This document shows, piece after piece, positions 54,036-62,639 of a DNA stretch of 64,000 bases. Below the pieces are notes generated by a model, which was not told the origin of the DNA, did not search any database, and worked only from the letters and a program-made list of their open reading frames with translations. The stretch is taken from the NCBI RefSeq assembly GCF_014697425.1, contig NZ_JACJRU010000029.1, forward strand, positions 27,685 to 91,684, given 5' to 3'. The position numbers and the translations under genes are program-made. Within the stretch, counting starts at the first letter, position 1, and every line of letters starts with the position of its first letter. Source of the stretch: Nostoc sp. FACHB-110 (GTDB taxonomy: Bacteria; Cyanobacteriota; Cyanobacteriia; Cyanobacteriales; Nostocaceae).

Positions 54036-57000
54036 TTAATTATGGGGATTTCCCTGTTGCCTGTTGTCCGTTCCCTGTTCCCTTGTAAGACTTTCAGATT
54101 GGGTAATAGGAATTTCAATCACAAACTCTGCACCTTCTCCAGGTTCAGAATTGCACCATAACTTCCCACCATGCCTATCAACTACAATTTGATAGCTGAT
54201 TGATAACCCTAAACCAGTACCTTTACCCACATCTTTAGTTGTAAAGAAAGGGTCAAATAATTTAGAACGCAGATGTTGGGGAATCCCCATCCCATTATCT
54301 TTAATTTTGATAGCAACCCTATTACTATGAATAACTTCGGTATGGATAGCAATTTGTCCTTTTTCGCCTAGAAAAGTCTCATCTAAAACATCAATGGCAT
54401 TAATCAAAATATTCATAAACACCTGATTTAATTGCCCAGGATAACACTCAACCAAAGGTAATTTGCCATATTCTTTAACTACGACAATTTCAGGATGATC
54501 CGGCTTAGATTTCAGGCGATTTTGCAAAATCATTAAAGTACTATCAATACCTTCGTGAATATCGACTTGTTTAAATTCAGCTTCATCCAAACGTGAGAAG
54601 TTGCGCAAAGATAAAACAATTTCTCGGATACGTTGTGTACCCAACCGCATAGATTGTAGCAGCTTCACAAAATCTTCCTTGAGAAAGTCAAGGTCAATAG
54701 CTGCAATTTCAGCTTGAATTTCTTCAGGTGGATAAGGAAAATGCTGCTGATAAAGTTCTATTAGTCGTAATAAATCTTGGGCATACTCGCTAGCGGGAAT
54801 AACATTACCATGAATGAAGTTGACTGGATTGTTAATTTCATGAGCTACACCTGCAACCATATTACCCAATGAAGACATTTTCTCACTGTGGATAAGTTGA
54901 GATTGAGTACGTTGCAGTTCTAATAAAGTGTTTTCTAAATTTTTGGCTTGTTGTTGTAATTGAATAACGGCTTTTTTGCTTTCAGTCACATCAGTTAATA
55001 CGCCTAAAACTTGCTTAACTTTGCCATCAGCATTGCGAGTAAATGGAGTTTCTCTTGTACATAGCCAAGCCAATTCACCATTCTGTTTTCTTACCCGATA
55101 TTCAATCTCAAAAATATCTCCATCATTTGCTGTAACTATTCGTTGATGATTTTGGATAACTACCCCTATGTCATCAGGATAAACAATATTAGCAATTAGG
55201 TTATCTCCCATTTGCTGCATATCTTCAACAGAGTAACCAAGCACAGTCGTAATTTCTTTATTGGCATAGACATTGCATCGTTCTTCTAAATCGAAAATGT
55301 AGAGGACATTAGGAGAAGAATCTGTAATCCGTTGAATAAAATGTTGGCTGGCTTGCAATTCGGCTTCGGCCTTTTTGCGGGCTGTAATGTTCAAAGTTGA
55401 ACCTACAAGACGATAAATTCTACCTGCATCATTTGTTAAAGAATTAAGAGTAGTTAACCACCAAGTTTCTTCACCATGAAAAGTTAAACATTCTTCATAA
55501 CTAATACTAGTACCAGCTTCTACACAACTTTGATATCTTTGAGTAAGAACTGCACCTTCAGCCACACCAAACAATTGTTCAGGAGTTTTGCCGAGCATTA
55601 TTGCATGACTCATACCTACGGTTTTTTCTGCTGCTGAGTTGCAGCCAGCAAACCGAAATTCACCGTTGTCTAAAACATCGACGACAAAGATAAAGTGTGG
55701 GAAGCCATCATAAATAGTGCGTAAAAATTGTTCTTGTGCTTGTAGTTGAGCTTCTGCTTGTTTGCGATCGCGGATATCCCGTGTAATAGTTGATAAATAT
55801 AAAGGTTCACCAGTCTCCGGGTCTTTCATCAAAAAAAGATTATAATCAACAGGGATAATTTCTTTGGTTTGAGAGTGTAGGAAACGATATTCACCTTGCC
55901 AAACACCATCTCGCATCACCGTTGGAATAATCTGCTGATAGACATATTCTTTATCTTCTGGGGCAAAGCAGGTATCAATAGTAAAATCTTCACTAAATCC
56001 TTGACTGGCTAACCCCAGCAGCTTGCGTCCAGCTTCATTTAAAAATATAGGTTTACCGCTTATATCTGCACAGCCAATAAAATCACTACTATTTTCAATT
56101 AAAGAAACAAACAGCTGGCGTTCTTTCTCAGCTTGCTTACGTTCTGTAATGTCGGCGACAGTAATCACTAGTTGAGCAATTTGCGCGTCACTATCAAAAA
56201 GTGGTGTAACATTGGACAACCAGCACATTTCTTGTTCATTGACTACAAAAGATTCTTCAAAAAATATCGTCTTGCGAGCTTGGACACATTCTCTGTAGTA
56301 TTGACGATAATGCTCTGCTATCTTCGTACTTAACCCTTCTGCCATTGTTTGCCCTACCAAAGATTCCAACTGTAGGAAGCCAAAGTTAAGAATGGCAGGA
56401 TTAAATTTAACGTAGCGAAACTCTGCACCGTTGTCTAAAACATCTAAAACGTAGATACCATAATCTACGCCTTCCCAAATGCTTTGTAAAAACTGGGCTT
56501 GCTCTTTGAATTGTTGTTGGGTTTGTTGCTGTTCAGTAATATCAACCAAGTAACCATACCAAATAATCGCTCCATCTACTTGCAATTCTGGGCGAGATGA
56601 ACCGCGAACCCATTTCTGTTCACCAGAAAGATGTCCCACCCGCCATTTATGGTCGAATTTTTGTAGAGTTTCGGCAGAACGCATAATTACCGCTTGCAAC
56701 TCAGGAAGATCATCAGGGTGGACATTAGCAAATCCTACCACCGCATCTTCTTGAACTTTTTCTGGTTCTAACCCTAAAACTTCACGACATCCCGAAGACA
56801 CAAAAGGAAAAGACATATTACCATCAGTATCCAGGCGAAATTCATATAACATCCCTGGGATACTATCAGCTAGCTTTTGGAATCTAGCTTCGCTTTGGCG
56901 TAAAGCGGCGGTACGTTCTTCTACTTTTGCTTCTAACTCTTCATTGAGTTGTTGCAGAGCCGCTTCAGCTTGTTTGCGTTCTGTAATATCTAAAACTACA

Positions 57001-57437
57001 CCACAGAAAATTATTTTTCCCTGTTCATTGCGTGTCGGTGTTGAGTCTCCTTGCCACCAGCGAATTTCCCCATTAGGTTTAATTAAACGTCCCTCGTAAT
57101 GCCAAGGTATAAAATTTGCTACAGCTTCATGACTAGAAGCAACATAACTGGCAAAATCCTCTGGATGTATACAGGCCAAAAATGTATTTATATCTACCGT
57201 CATTTCGGCTGCTGTAATACCGGCAATTTGCCAAATATAATCACTGACATAATCTACCTGCCAAGTGCCATTGTGGTGGGTCAACTGAAAAATTGCCCCC
57301 AGTAGATTATCTGCAATATTTTTTAAACTAAATAGCTCGGTTTGCTGATATTCAAAAACTGTCTGACGCAACGCTCTGAGTTCTTGTTGCAGGGAGTCAT
57401 AAGTATTTCTTTCAATAGTAATCAGATTACCGACCAT
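54036..57437 (-). CDS. multi-PAS sensor histidine kinase
   Basis: 1133-residue soluble sensor kinase. An N-terminal coil leads into about six PAS/PAC units spanning roughly 35-830, most ending in the PAC signature DITERKQAE or a variant. HisKA carries the phospho-His in SSLGNMVAGVAHEINNPVN near 876, and the ATPase has NILINAIDVLDE, DNGMGIP and GKGTGLGLSISYQIV. No receiver or membrane segment is present. The ligand is unknown; no response regulator is adjacent. The start ATG at 57437 is good. Confidence 0.92.
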   Translation of the reverse strand: MVGNLITIERNTYDSLQQELRALRQTVFEYQQTELFSLKNIADNLLGAIFQLTHHNGTWQVDYVSDYIWQIAGITAAEMTVDINTFLACIHPEDFASYVASSHEAVANFIPWHYEGRLIKPNGEIRWWQGDSTPTRNEQGKIIFCGVVLDITERKQAEAALQQLNEELEAKVEERTAALRQSEARFQKLADSIPGMLYEFRLDTDGNMSFPFVSSGCREVLGLEPEKVQEDAVVGFANVHPDDLPELQAVIMRSAETLQKFDHKWRVGHLSGEQKWVRGSSRPELQVDGAIIWYGYLVDITEQQQTQQQFKEQAQFLQSIWEGVDYGIYVLDVLDNGAEFRYVKFNPAILNFGFLQLESLVGQTMAEGLSTKIAEHYRQYYRECVQARKTIFFEESFVVNEQEMCWLSNVTPLFDSDAQIAQLVITVADITERKQAEKERQLFVSLIENSSDFIGCADISGKPIFLNEAGRKLLGLASQGFSEDFTIDTCFAPEDKEYVYQQIIPTVMRDGVWQGEYRFLHSQTKEIIPVDYNLFLMKDPETGEPLYLSTITRDIRDRKQAEAQLQAQEQFLRTIYDGFPHFIFVVDVLDNGEFRFAGCNSAAEKTVGMSHAIMLGKTPEQLFGVAEGAVLTQRYQSCVEAGTSISYEECLTFHGEETWWLTTLNSLTNDAGRIYRLVGSTLNITARKKAEAELQASQHFIQRITDSSPNVLYIFDLEERCNVYANKEITTVLGYSVEDMQQMGDNLIANIVYPDDIGVVIQNHQRIVTANDGDIFEIEYRVRKQNGELAWLCTRETPFTRNADGKVKQVLGVLTDVTESKKAVIQLQQQAKNLENTLLELQRTQSQLIHSEKMSSLGNMVAGVAHEINNPVNFIHGNVIPASEYAQDLLRLIELYQQHFPYPPEEIQAEIAAIDLDFLKEDFVKLLQSMRLGTQRIREIVLSLRNFSRLDEAEFKQVDIHEGIDSTLMILQNRLKSKPDHPEIVVVKEYGKLPLVECYPGQLNQVFMNILINAIDVLDETFLGEKGQIAIHTEVIHSNRVAIKIKDNGMGIPQHLRSKLFDPFFTTKDVGKGTGLGLSISYQIVVDRHGGKLWCNSEPGEGAEFVIEIPITQSESLTREQGTDNRQQGNPHN

Positions 57438-57533
57438 AGTTTTGTTGCTTGCCTATTTGGGAACGGAAGTGAACTAACTTCTATATTTCCCAATTTCAGC
57501 TAAACAGCAACAATCTTGATTCTTCTCGGAAAT

Positions 57534-59006
57534 TTATTGATTGAGCAACTCACCTAATTGATGTTTAATCAACAAACCTTTAAGCGTAGCATTTTCCGCT
57601 TTCAACGCTGTATTTTCTGCTTCTAATTCTTTAATTCTCTCCTGCAAAGCCTCCTTAGTAGTACCTTGTCGATGAATCACAACTTCTTGATAAATCGCTA
57701 AATTCGCATCCTCATTCATCCATCTTTGATAAGTTTTAGTATGCTCCTGGACTGTATGTCCCATATAGTCTGCCATCGTTTTTATTGGAACTCTTAAACG
57801 ATGACCACGCAGTGCATAGGCATGGCGCAAATCATAAGGCTTAAAACCTACACCAGCATTTCTAAATTTAGTTTGGAGTTTGGCGGTTTTATTATTCAGA
57901 GTTCCGGCGTTACAAGGTAATTTTACCTGTTTCAAATCAAATAATTCTATCCAATGAGGATGTATTGGAGGAATCCCACAACTACGTTCACCTGTTTTTG
58001 TGCCTGCCGTCAAGATAGGATTTAATTTCACTAAATGAAAAGTATTTTCTGGGTTGAGAAAAGCTTCTAAATCAACAGCAAATAATTCATGGGGTCTTAA
58101 GCCATAAGTCGCTAACATCCCGTATGCCCACTGCCATTGCTCTGGTTCTGTCAAATTTTCCCTACTAGCATATACCGATAATGGACTACCAATTTTCCTA
58201 AAACCTTGAATAATTTCTTCATCCGTCGGCACTTTGCGAATTGTTGGGTTGGGTTTAGGAGTAGCATAACTATAAATCGTTTGAAAATTTTTCACTCCAC
58301 AAAACTCACAAAACTTTTTCAACTGCCACACCAAAAAAAATCTCGCAGATGTATTCGGTTTAGTTTTATCTAATGCCGCTTCTAAAGCTTGGGCAGACAA
58401 AGGTAAATCTTGCGGCAATTTTTTGAGATGCCGTAAATAGTGAGTTTCCCAAGTACGAATTCCTTGCCTGTTTTTTTGGTGCGTTTTCCAAAATTGTTGC
58501 TCGTATGCTTGAATTAATTCACTAATCAGCTTAGGCGATATTTCTGTATCTATTGGGGCGAATTTTTGAGCTTGCTTACCTAATAATTCAGGAGTCCATT
58601 GAAATTGCTTTGTAATTAACAATAAATCTAATTCTCTGGCTTTTAAAACTGCCATTTTGATACCAGTATCATTAGCAGTGAAACCACAAGAAATCGTATA
58701 TTGTTTATTGGGGCTTCCTTGTTTGCCCACATCACCAGGACGACAAGGAAATGTGCCTTGTAAACCGATACTTTGATGACTCGTTAATTTCAGTTTAACT
58801 TTAACCTTTTCTAAAGTTAAGGCAGAATTAGTTTGTTGAATGACATATTTAATTCGGAGATATTCGCGCTCAATCTTGGCAAATTCATCTGCGGCAGGTT
58901 GTTTAGCTTTCCACTGCTTCCATTTAGATGGTTCCCATTGGTCAATTTTTATACCATCCCATTCAGCTTTACGCGGGTCGTAGCTGCTGCTTTCATGATG
59001 GGGCAT
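57534..59006 (-). CDS. tyrosine recombinase / site-specific integrase
   Basis: 490 residues. The catalytic C-terminal domain has the first Arg in YGLRPHELFAVDLE, the H-x-x-R box in FKPYDLRHAYALRGHRL, and the final Tyr in TYQRW following YMGHT. An N-terminal SAM-like binding domain spans about 140-240, and a helical tail at the end is a coiled coil (LEAENTALKAENATLKGLL, shortened here). This family occurs in Nostoc genomes in many copies. No attachment repeats could be assigned nearby; it may have moved part of the accessory region. Confidence 0.85.
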   Translation of the reverse strand: MPHHESSSYDPRKAEWDGIKIDQWEPSKWKQWKAKQPAADEFAKIEREYLRIKYVIQQTNSALTLEKVKVKLKLTSHQSIGLQGTFPCRPGDVGKQGSPNKQYTISCGFTANDTGIKMAVLKARELDLLLITKQFQWTPELLGKQAQKFAPIDTEISPKLISELIQAYEQQFWKTHQKNRQGIRTWETHYLRHLKKLPQDLPLSAQALEAALDKTKPNTSARFFLVWQLKKFCEFCGVKNFQTIYSYATPKPNPTIRKVPTDEEIIQGFRKIGSPLSVYASRENLTEPEQWQWAYGMLATYGLRPHELFAVDLEAFLNPENTFHLVKLNPILTAGTKTGERSCGIPPIHPHWIELFDLKQVKLPCNAGTLNNKTAKLQTKFRNAGVGFKPYDLRHAYALRGHRLRVPIKTMADYMGHTVQEHTKTYQRWMNEDANLAIYQEVVIHRQGTTKEALQERIKELEAENTALKAENATLKGLLIKHQLGELLNQ

Positions 59007-59234
59007 GGGTTATATTCCTTTTTTGGGACTAGTCTTAGTTTTGAAGATATAACATCTTATTTGATTTATAAACTATTGTTAGAGGCAGAAGCATAAAAAA
59101 GATTTTGGTTCCCTTTCACCCAGTCTCTACAGACAAACTTTGTGCGTAAGTTCTCATGGTGTAAAATTCCGAAAATTGTACGGAATTGTGACCAGCAACA
59201 CTGAAGTTGATAGATAAAGTATGGCAGTACGAAT

Positions 59235-59879
59235 ATGAGCAAAAAATATTTATTACCATTGATGATAGTAGCGATCGCTGCTACTCTAGGCAGTTGTAGT
59301 TCTAATCCTACCCCCACATCTAGCACCACTGACAGCCCAAACCCGGCAAATACCCAATCTTCCATCGCCCCAATTCAAAGCCCCAGTATGGCTCAACTCA
59401 GAGCCAAATCCCCAAACGTAGAACCAGCAGAAACAACCACACCTCCAGCCGTTTCTCAAACCACCAAGCCGAAGATTGAGCCATTAGATACAAACACATC
59501 CACAGGAAGTGACAAAACCGCAACTGCACCAAAAACAGTCAACGTCACATTATTTACTAGCGATACTCAGTGTCAAGAACTAATTCCACAAAAAGTTGCA
59601 GTCCCAGCAGAAGAACCTGTAACTAGTGCAGTTGGTAAAATCATCGATGAAAGAGACACCGCCGACTTTAGTTTGTCTGGTTATCGTGTGAAAGTCCAAA
59701 ATGGTGTGGCGACAGTTGATTTGCGCCTTTCACCTGAGTCCAAACGCCAATTAGCTTCTCTTTCCAGTTGTGAACAGTTTGCTTTATTTGGTAGTCTCCG
59801 CAAAACTTTAACTAGTAATCCTCAATGGAAGATTAAAGAAGTGCGGTTCACTGAAAAAGGTGAAGAAATTGTGTTGTAG
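59235..59879 (+). CDS. GerMN-domain lipoprotein
   Basis: 214 residues with a lipoprotein signal, IVAIAATLGSC, the lipidated Cys near residue 21. A long Thr/Pro/Ser-rich spacer (about 22-105) leads to a GerMN domain (about 110-214) with VTLFTSDTQCQELIP, PVTSAVGKIIDERDTADF (trimmed), and GVATVDLRLSPES. GerMN domains are found in spore germination and cell-envelope proteins; in cyanobacteria it is a likely envelope lipoprotein. Monocistronic. Confidence 0.85.
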   Translation: MSKKYLLPLMIVAIAATLGSCSSNPTPTSSTTDSPNPANTQSSIAPIQSPSMAQLRAKSPNVEPAETTTPPAVSQTTKPKIEPLDTNTSTGSDKTATAPKTVNVTLFTSDTQCQELIPQKVAVPAEEPVTSAVGKIIDERDTADFSLSGYRVKVQNGVATVDLRLSPESKRQLASLSSCEQFALFGSLRKTLTSNPQWKIKEVRFTEKGEEIVL

Positions 59880-59890
59880 TTTTGATGAAT

Positions 59891-59944
59891 AGTGCGATCG
59901 CATTACTTGTATTCTGGAATTAAAATTAGTTTTGCCAGGTTAAT
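59891..59944. repeat. 54-bp direct repeat, left copy, flanking parDE
   Basis: Starts AGTGCGATCGCATTACTTGT and ends GCCAGGTTAAT; 52 of 54 bases match 60776-60829. The two copies enclose the ParDE pair. Confidence 0.8.
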
Positions 59945-60021
59945 ATGCGATCGCGTACTGAGAAAATGCTAGCTTGGCTAAAATGAGGCTAGATAAAACT
60001 CTGAGTTAACCGCTAAAAACT

Positions 60022-60288
60022 ATGAACATCCAACTCCAAGCAGAGTATGAGCAATTTATCCAAACCCGAATTGCTACAGGTAGATATGAAAACGCTGAAG
60101 ATGTGATTGTTAAAGCATTGAAACTACTGGAAGAATGGGAAAATGGTTATCAGGAATGGGAAGAAGAAACTCAGCAAAAACTAGCTGCTGGACTTGCTTC
60201 TATCGAACATGGAGATGTATTAGATAGTCAAGTGGTAATGGCCCGACTAGAGGAGAAATTACGCATAGCCCGTGAGACTCAAGGATGA
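60022..60288 (+). CDS. ParD-type antitoxin
   Basis: 88 residues. MNIQLQAEYEQFIQTRIATG and NAEDVIVKALKLLEEWENGY form the ribbon-helix-helix, typical of the CC2985-like ParD family. The acidic tail would bind the toxin. The stop overlaps the toxin ATG (ATGA). It is intact, while its toxin partner is broken. Confidence 0.88.
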   Translation: MNIQLQAEYEQFIQTRIATGRYENAEDVIVKALKLLEEWENGYQEWEEETQQKLAAGLASIEHGDVLDSQVVMARLEEKLRIARETQG

Positions 60289-60717
60289 TGCAATACTTTA
60301 TTGCCAAGGAAGCAAGCCAAGATTTAGAGGAAATTTTGGATTATTTTCTAGCTCGCAATGTCAACGCTGGCGAAAGATTTATTCGAGAATTTAATCGAAA
60401 ATGCCAAAATGTAGTTCAATTCCCCAATATCGGGCGAAGTTACGCCAAATTTGACCCAAGGCTGAGAGGGATACCTCTGGATGGTTACATTATTTTTTGG
60501 CATTGCTGATTAGTGGGATGTTTTTTGTTTCGCGCAAAGGCGCAAAGGCGCGAAGAATCAATATTTTATTTTTGTTAAACATCTCAATTCATCCCGCATT
60601 TATGCAACGCCTATTTTTTATCAAGTTTTTGAAGATAGCGTGGTGATTGTACGAGTAGTTAGTGGTTATCGGGATTTAGAATCTATATTTGCAGACATGG
60701 ACGATAAAAGTAATTAG
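60285..60717 (+). pseudogene. ParE-type toxin gene split by a MITE
   Basis: The open part (60285-60509) encodes YFIAKEASQDLEEILDYFL and FPNIGRSYAKFDPRLRGIP, then GYIIF and a shifted end. The MITE at 60499-60611 interrupts it. Removing the element and one copy of the TATTTTTT duplication restores a 103-codon ParE ending YQVFEDSVVIVRVVSGYRD and DMDDKSN at 60717, exactly the family's normal length. The toxin is therefore disrupted. Confidence 0.9.
60491..60619. mobile_element. 113-bp MITE, copy 2, inside parE
   Basis: The element is 60499-60611 and is the exact reverse complement of 29831-29943, all 113 bases. Perfect 8-bp direct repeats TATTTTTT flank it (60491-60498 and 60612-60619). It encodes nothing. 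Confidence 0.93.
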
Positions 60718-60775
60718 TCATACAACAGAAATGTAGGTTGGGTGGAGGCGCACAAGGATATTGACAGCTATACAG

Positions 60776-60829
60776 TGCGATCGCATCACTTGTATTCTGG
60801 AATTAAAATTAGTTTTGCCGGGTTAATTA
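60776..60829. repeat. 54-bp direct repeat, right copy, flanking parDE
   Basis: Second copy of the repeat at 59891-59944, differing at two bases, both purine or pyrimidine transitions. It ends 12 bases before the next gene's stop. Confidence 0.8.
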
Positions 60830-60840
60830 TGTTTTACAAT

Positions 60841-61482
60841 TCAGGCGATCGCACATTCTAAACCAATACGCCTGAGAATTTGCCAGATAGTATACAATTC
60901 CCCAGCAGATGTAAACAAAGCAAACACCCGCGATAAATCGTAGTGCGGCGTACCTGCTTCTTGCTTGACTTTGATAAATAAAACATCATCCCCATTAGTC
61001 ACCATACCAAACACAGGTCGCTCAGGGTGAGGATTAGCCATTAAATAAGCGAGCGCTTGCGGTAGAGCCGACCAAACCGAAACAGTGGTTTTTTGAGACT
61101 CTACCACCATCACCCACAACTGATTTTGTAATACCAAAACATCAATCCTTCCACGCAGCACTTCTTCCCCATCATCCAGAACTAACTCTACAGATGATTC
61201 CGTCTTAATCTTAAAAGGAGGGTCATAAAATCCCGACAGTGCCAGCAACGGGGATACTACTAACAACATCACTGTCCCCTCTAACAAATCACCTTCACTA
61301 CGGTGATAAAGATATCTGCGTCGCAATACATCTAAAGCAGCCTTTTCTGCTTCAGAAATTGGGGGTAATTCACTCTTCCACTCTGGAAGAAATTCTTCTC
61401 TTTCAATACGAACTAAACCAAAGCGGGTTTCTGCTTCTCTTAAGTTGGTAATCGCTTCTGTGATTGCTGATACTTGTGTCAT
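60841..61482 (-). CDS. restriction-endonuclease-like protein (type I R N-terminal type)
   Basis: 213 residues. The core reads VLRGRIDVLVLQNQLWVMVV with a following ESQK, which fits D-x(n)-E-x-K of the PD-(D/E)xK fold, and ALPQALAYLMANPHPERPVF is typical of the HsdR N-terminal-like family. No ATPase or methylase partner lies nearby, so it is an orphan nuclease-like protein; such genes are frequent in Nostoc and usually labelled restriction endonuclease subunit R. Confidence 0.75.
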   Translation of the reverse strand: MTQVSAITEAITNLREAETRFGLVRIEREEFLPEWKSELPPISEAEKAALDVLRRRYLYHRSEGDLLEGTVMLLVVSPLLALSGFYDPPFKIKTESSVELVLDDGEEVLRGRIDVLVLQNQLWVMVVESQKTTVSVWSALPQALAYLMANPHPERPVFGMVTNGDDVLFIKVKQEAGTPHYDLSRVFALFTSAGELYTIWQILRRIGLECAIA

Positions 61483-61612
61483 CCTTGCTTTACCAAAGTA
61501 ATTTAGCTGAAAAGCGATCGCACTTCCTACGATAGTAGTTTTTAGGATAGGCAGCCATTACTAATTTAACAAAGCAAAACCTAACATCGATTGTGAATTC
61601 AAGTTGATTCAT

Positions 61613-61757
61613 ATCTTGCACCGGGCGACTGAAGTCGCGGCTACACAGGCAAAACCCGCCTGCGCGGGTTTCAAACCCTAGACTTTTCGTCAGTCCGCGT
61701 AGGCGGACGCACGTTTGTATAGCCGCGAATTCCATTCGCTAGGGCTAGGTGCAAGAT
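61613..61757. repeat. 144-bp four-hairpin palindromic repeat, copy B
   Basis: Same structure as copy A at 43231-43374: ATCTTGCA and TGCAAGAT ends and hairpins GCGACT/AGTCGC, ACCCGC/GCGGGT, GTCCGC/GCGGAC and GCGAAT/ATTCGC. Base changes in the hairpin arms are partly compensated (GTCCGCcTACGCGGAC versus GTCCGCgTAGGCGGAC), suggesting structure is maintained. Confidence 0.85.
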
Positions 61758-61779
61758 GTGTGTTGAGATATTACAGATA

Positions 61780-62007
61780 TTACTCAATAATTTCATCATA
61801 TTGATTGGTATCTTCTTCTGGTAATTCTTCTATCTCTTCCAACACCTCCGCCAAAGTTTTTTTATCTAGCCATTTATGGCGTTCTTTGGTATAGTCTCCT
61901 TTGCCAGGCTTGAAATATTGAATAAATCGAATAGTATCAGCAACTCCTAAAGAATTAATTAAGGCATCGTAGCCTTGTTTGATAATTTCATATTGAGTTT
62001 TCATCAT
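61780..62007 (-). CDS. small acidic protein paired with a PIN-domain gene
   Basis: 75 residues: MKTQYEIIKQGYDALINSLG, then IRFIQYFKPGKGDYTKERHK and an acidic tail EEIEELPEEDTNQ. This matches a small cyanobacterial family found next to PIN toxins, probably an antitoxin. Its ATG overlaps the end of a PIN-domain gene remnant by 20 bases, the layout of a toxin-antitoxin pair, but the toxin is now broken. Confidence 0.7.
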   Translation of the reverse strand: MMKTQYEIIKQGYDALINSLGVADTIRFIQYFKPGKGDYTKERHKWLDKKTLAEVLEEIEELPEEDTNQYDEIIE

Positions 62008-62159
62008 TGCTTTCCTCGGTTTGTATTACTTCAGCCAGCCATTGAACGGGATTACTAATCAAAACATTAATTAATTGAGAGTTTTTTCGAGCTTTTTTGA
62101 AGAGTCTGTCATCTGTTGTAAGAAATACTGGAATCGGACAACTGTTCGACTTTGCAGCC
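61988..62159 (-). pseudogene. C-terminal remnant of a PIN-domain (VapC-like) toxin
   Basis: The reading frame ending TGA at 61988-61990 encodes PVFLTTDDRLFKKARKNSQL and VLISNPVQWLAEV, the C-terminal part of VapC-type PIN proteins with the acidic TTDD metal site. Upstream of about 62160 the frame meets a stop and the N-terminal half is absent. It is a 5'-truncated toxin gene next to the decayed DGR. Confidence 0.75.
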
Positions 62160-62281
62160 TACCAAGCTATCCGACACGGTTTGATATTCGGAGATTGTCA
62201 TCAACCTCACTGGATTAAGCCTGGACTCTTATTTGGTACTCCCGATAAATTCCCATTTACCAGTTCTGACACAAAAGAGTA

Positions 62282-62322
62282 CTGCCCCGCACAACCACAA
62301 CCCGAAAACCCACGTTGTTATT
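62282..62322 (-). other. remnant of a DGR template repeat (3' end)
   Basis: Bases 62282-62313 are identical to 62649-62680, the fixed tail of the variable region of the nearby FGE gene (32 of 32). Just before it on the minus strand lies AATAACAAC where the FGE gene has CTTAACTTC: every difference falls on an adenine of this copy, as expected of a template. The rest of the template is missing. Confidence 0.7.
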
Positions 62323-62546
62323 CGAGTTTGATAACGCAAGATATCTAACTTACTATTCAAAGATTCTAAATAAATTAACTTCTGTTTAGCGTAGCGTGCT
62401 ACGATTAAAACATCTAGTAAGTTGTATAGTTCTGTAATAATCCGATTACCCAACAATAATTTATGATCTCTGGGAATGCGGTTTAAAATTGGCACATACC
62501 ACTTGATTAAATCGTATGTTTTCTGTATTATAGGTAAATCACTCAT
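62319..62546 (-). pseudogene. avd: truncated avd, DGR accessory protein gene
   Basis: 76 residues of clear Avd: SDLPIIQKTYDLIKWYVPIL, RIPRDHKLLLGNRIITELYN, and ESLNSKLDILRYQTRI. Avd is the four-helix-bundle protein that works with the DGR reverse transcriptase in making mutagenised cDNA. A normal Avd has about 115-125 residues. Here after RYQTRI the frame runs into template-repeat sequence, so a deletion has joined avd to the template end, removing the last helix. Confidence 0.85.
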
Positions 62547-62575
62547 CAAGATACAAAAAAGCTAAAAAATTTTAT

Positions 62576-62588
62576 CGCGCTTCGCGCG
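62576..62588. other. short GC hairpin downstream of the FGE variable region
   Basis: CGCGC-TTC-GCGCG, a 5-bp stem with a 3-base loop, 52 bases after the FGE stop on the minus strand, followed by a T-run (AAAATTTTTT on that strand). It could be a terminator or the hairpin that often follows the initiation site of retrohoming in DGRs. Confidence 0.4.
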
Positions 62589-62639
62589 GGAAGGGTAAAG
62601 AAAAAAGTGCAGAGTGCTAAAGGGTAAGAGGATAAAGTG

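Noticed and set aside
57534..59006. Attachment sites for the tyrosine recombinase
   Set aside because: No tRNA gene or paired direct repeat could be linked to it; the 54-bp repeats at 59.9 and 60.8 kb bracket parDE only.
62229..62318. Avd frame continuing to 62229
   Set aside because: After RYQTRI the frame reads through the template-repeat remnant in a different frame from the FGE gene; this tail is fusion product, not Avd.
62097..62348. Plus-strand 83-codon frame
   Set aside because: It overlies the PIN remnant and the template repeat on the other strand and shows no family features.
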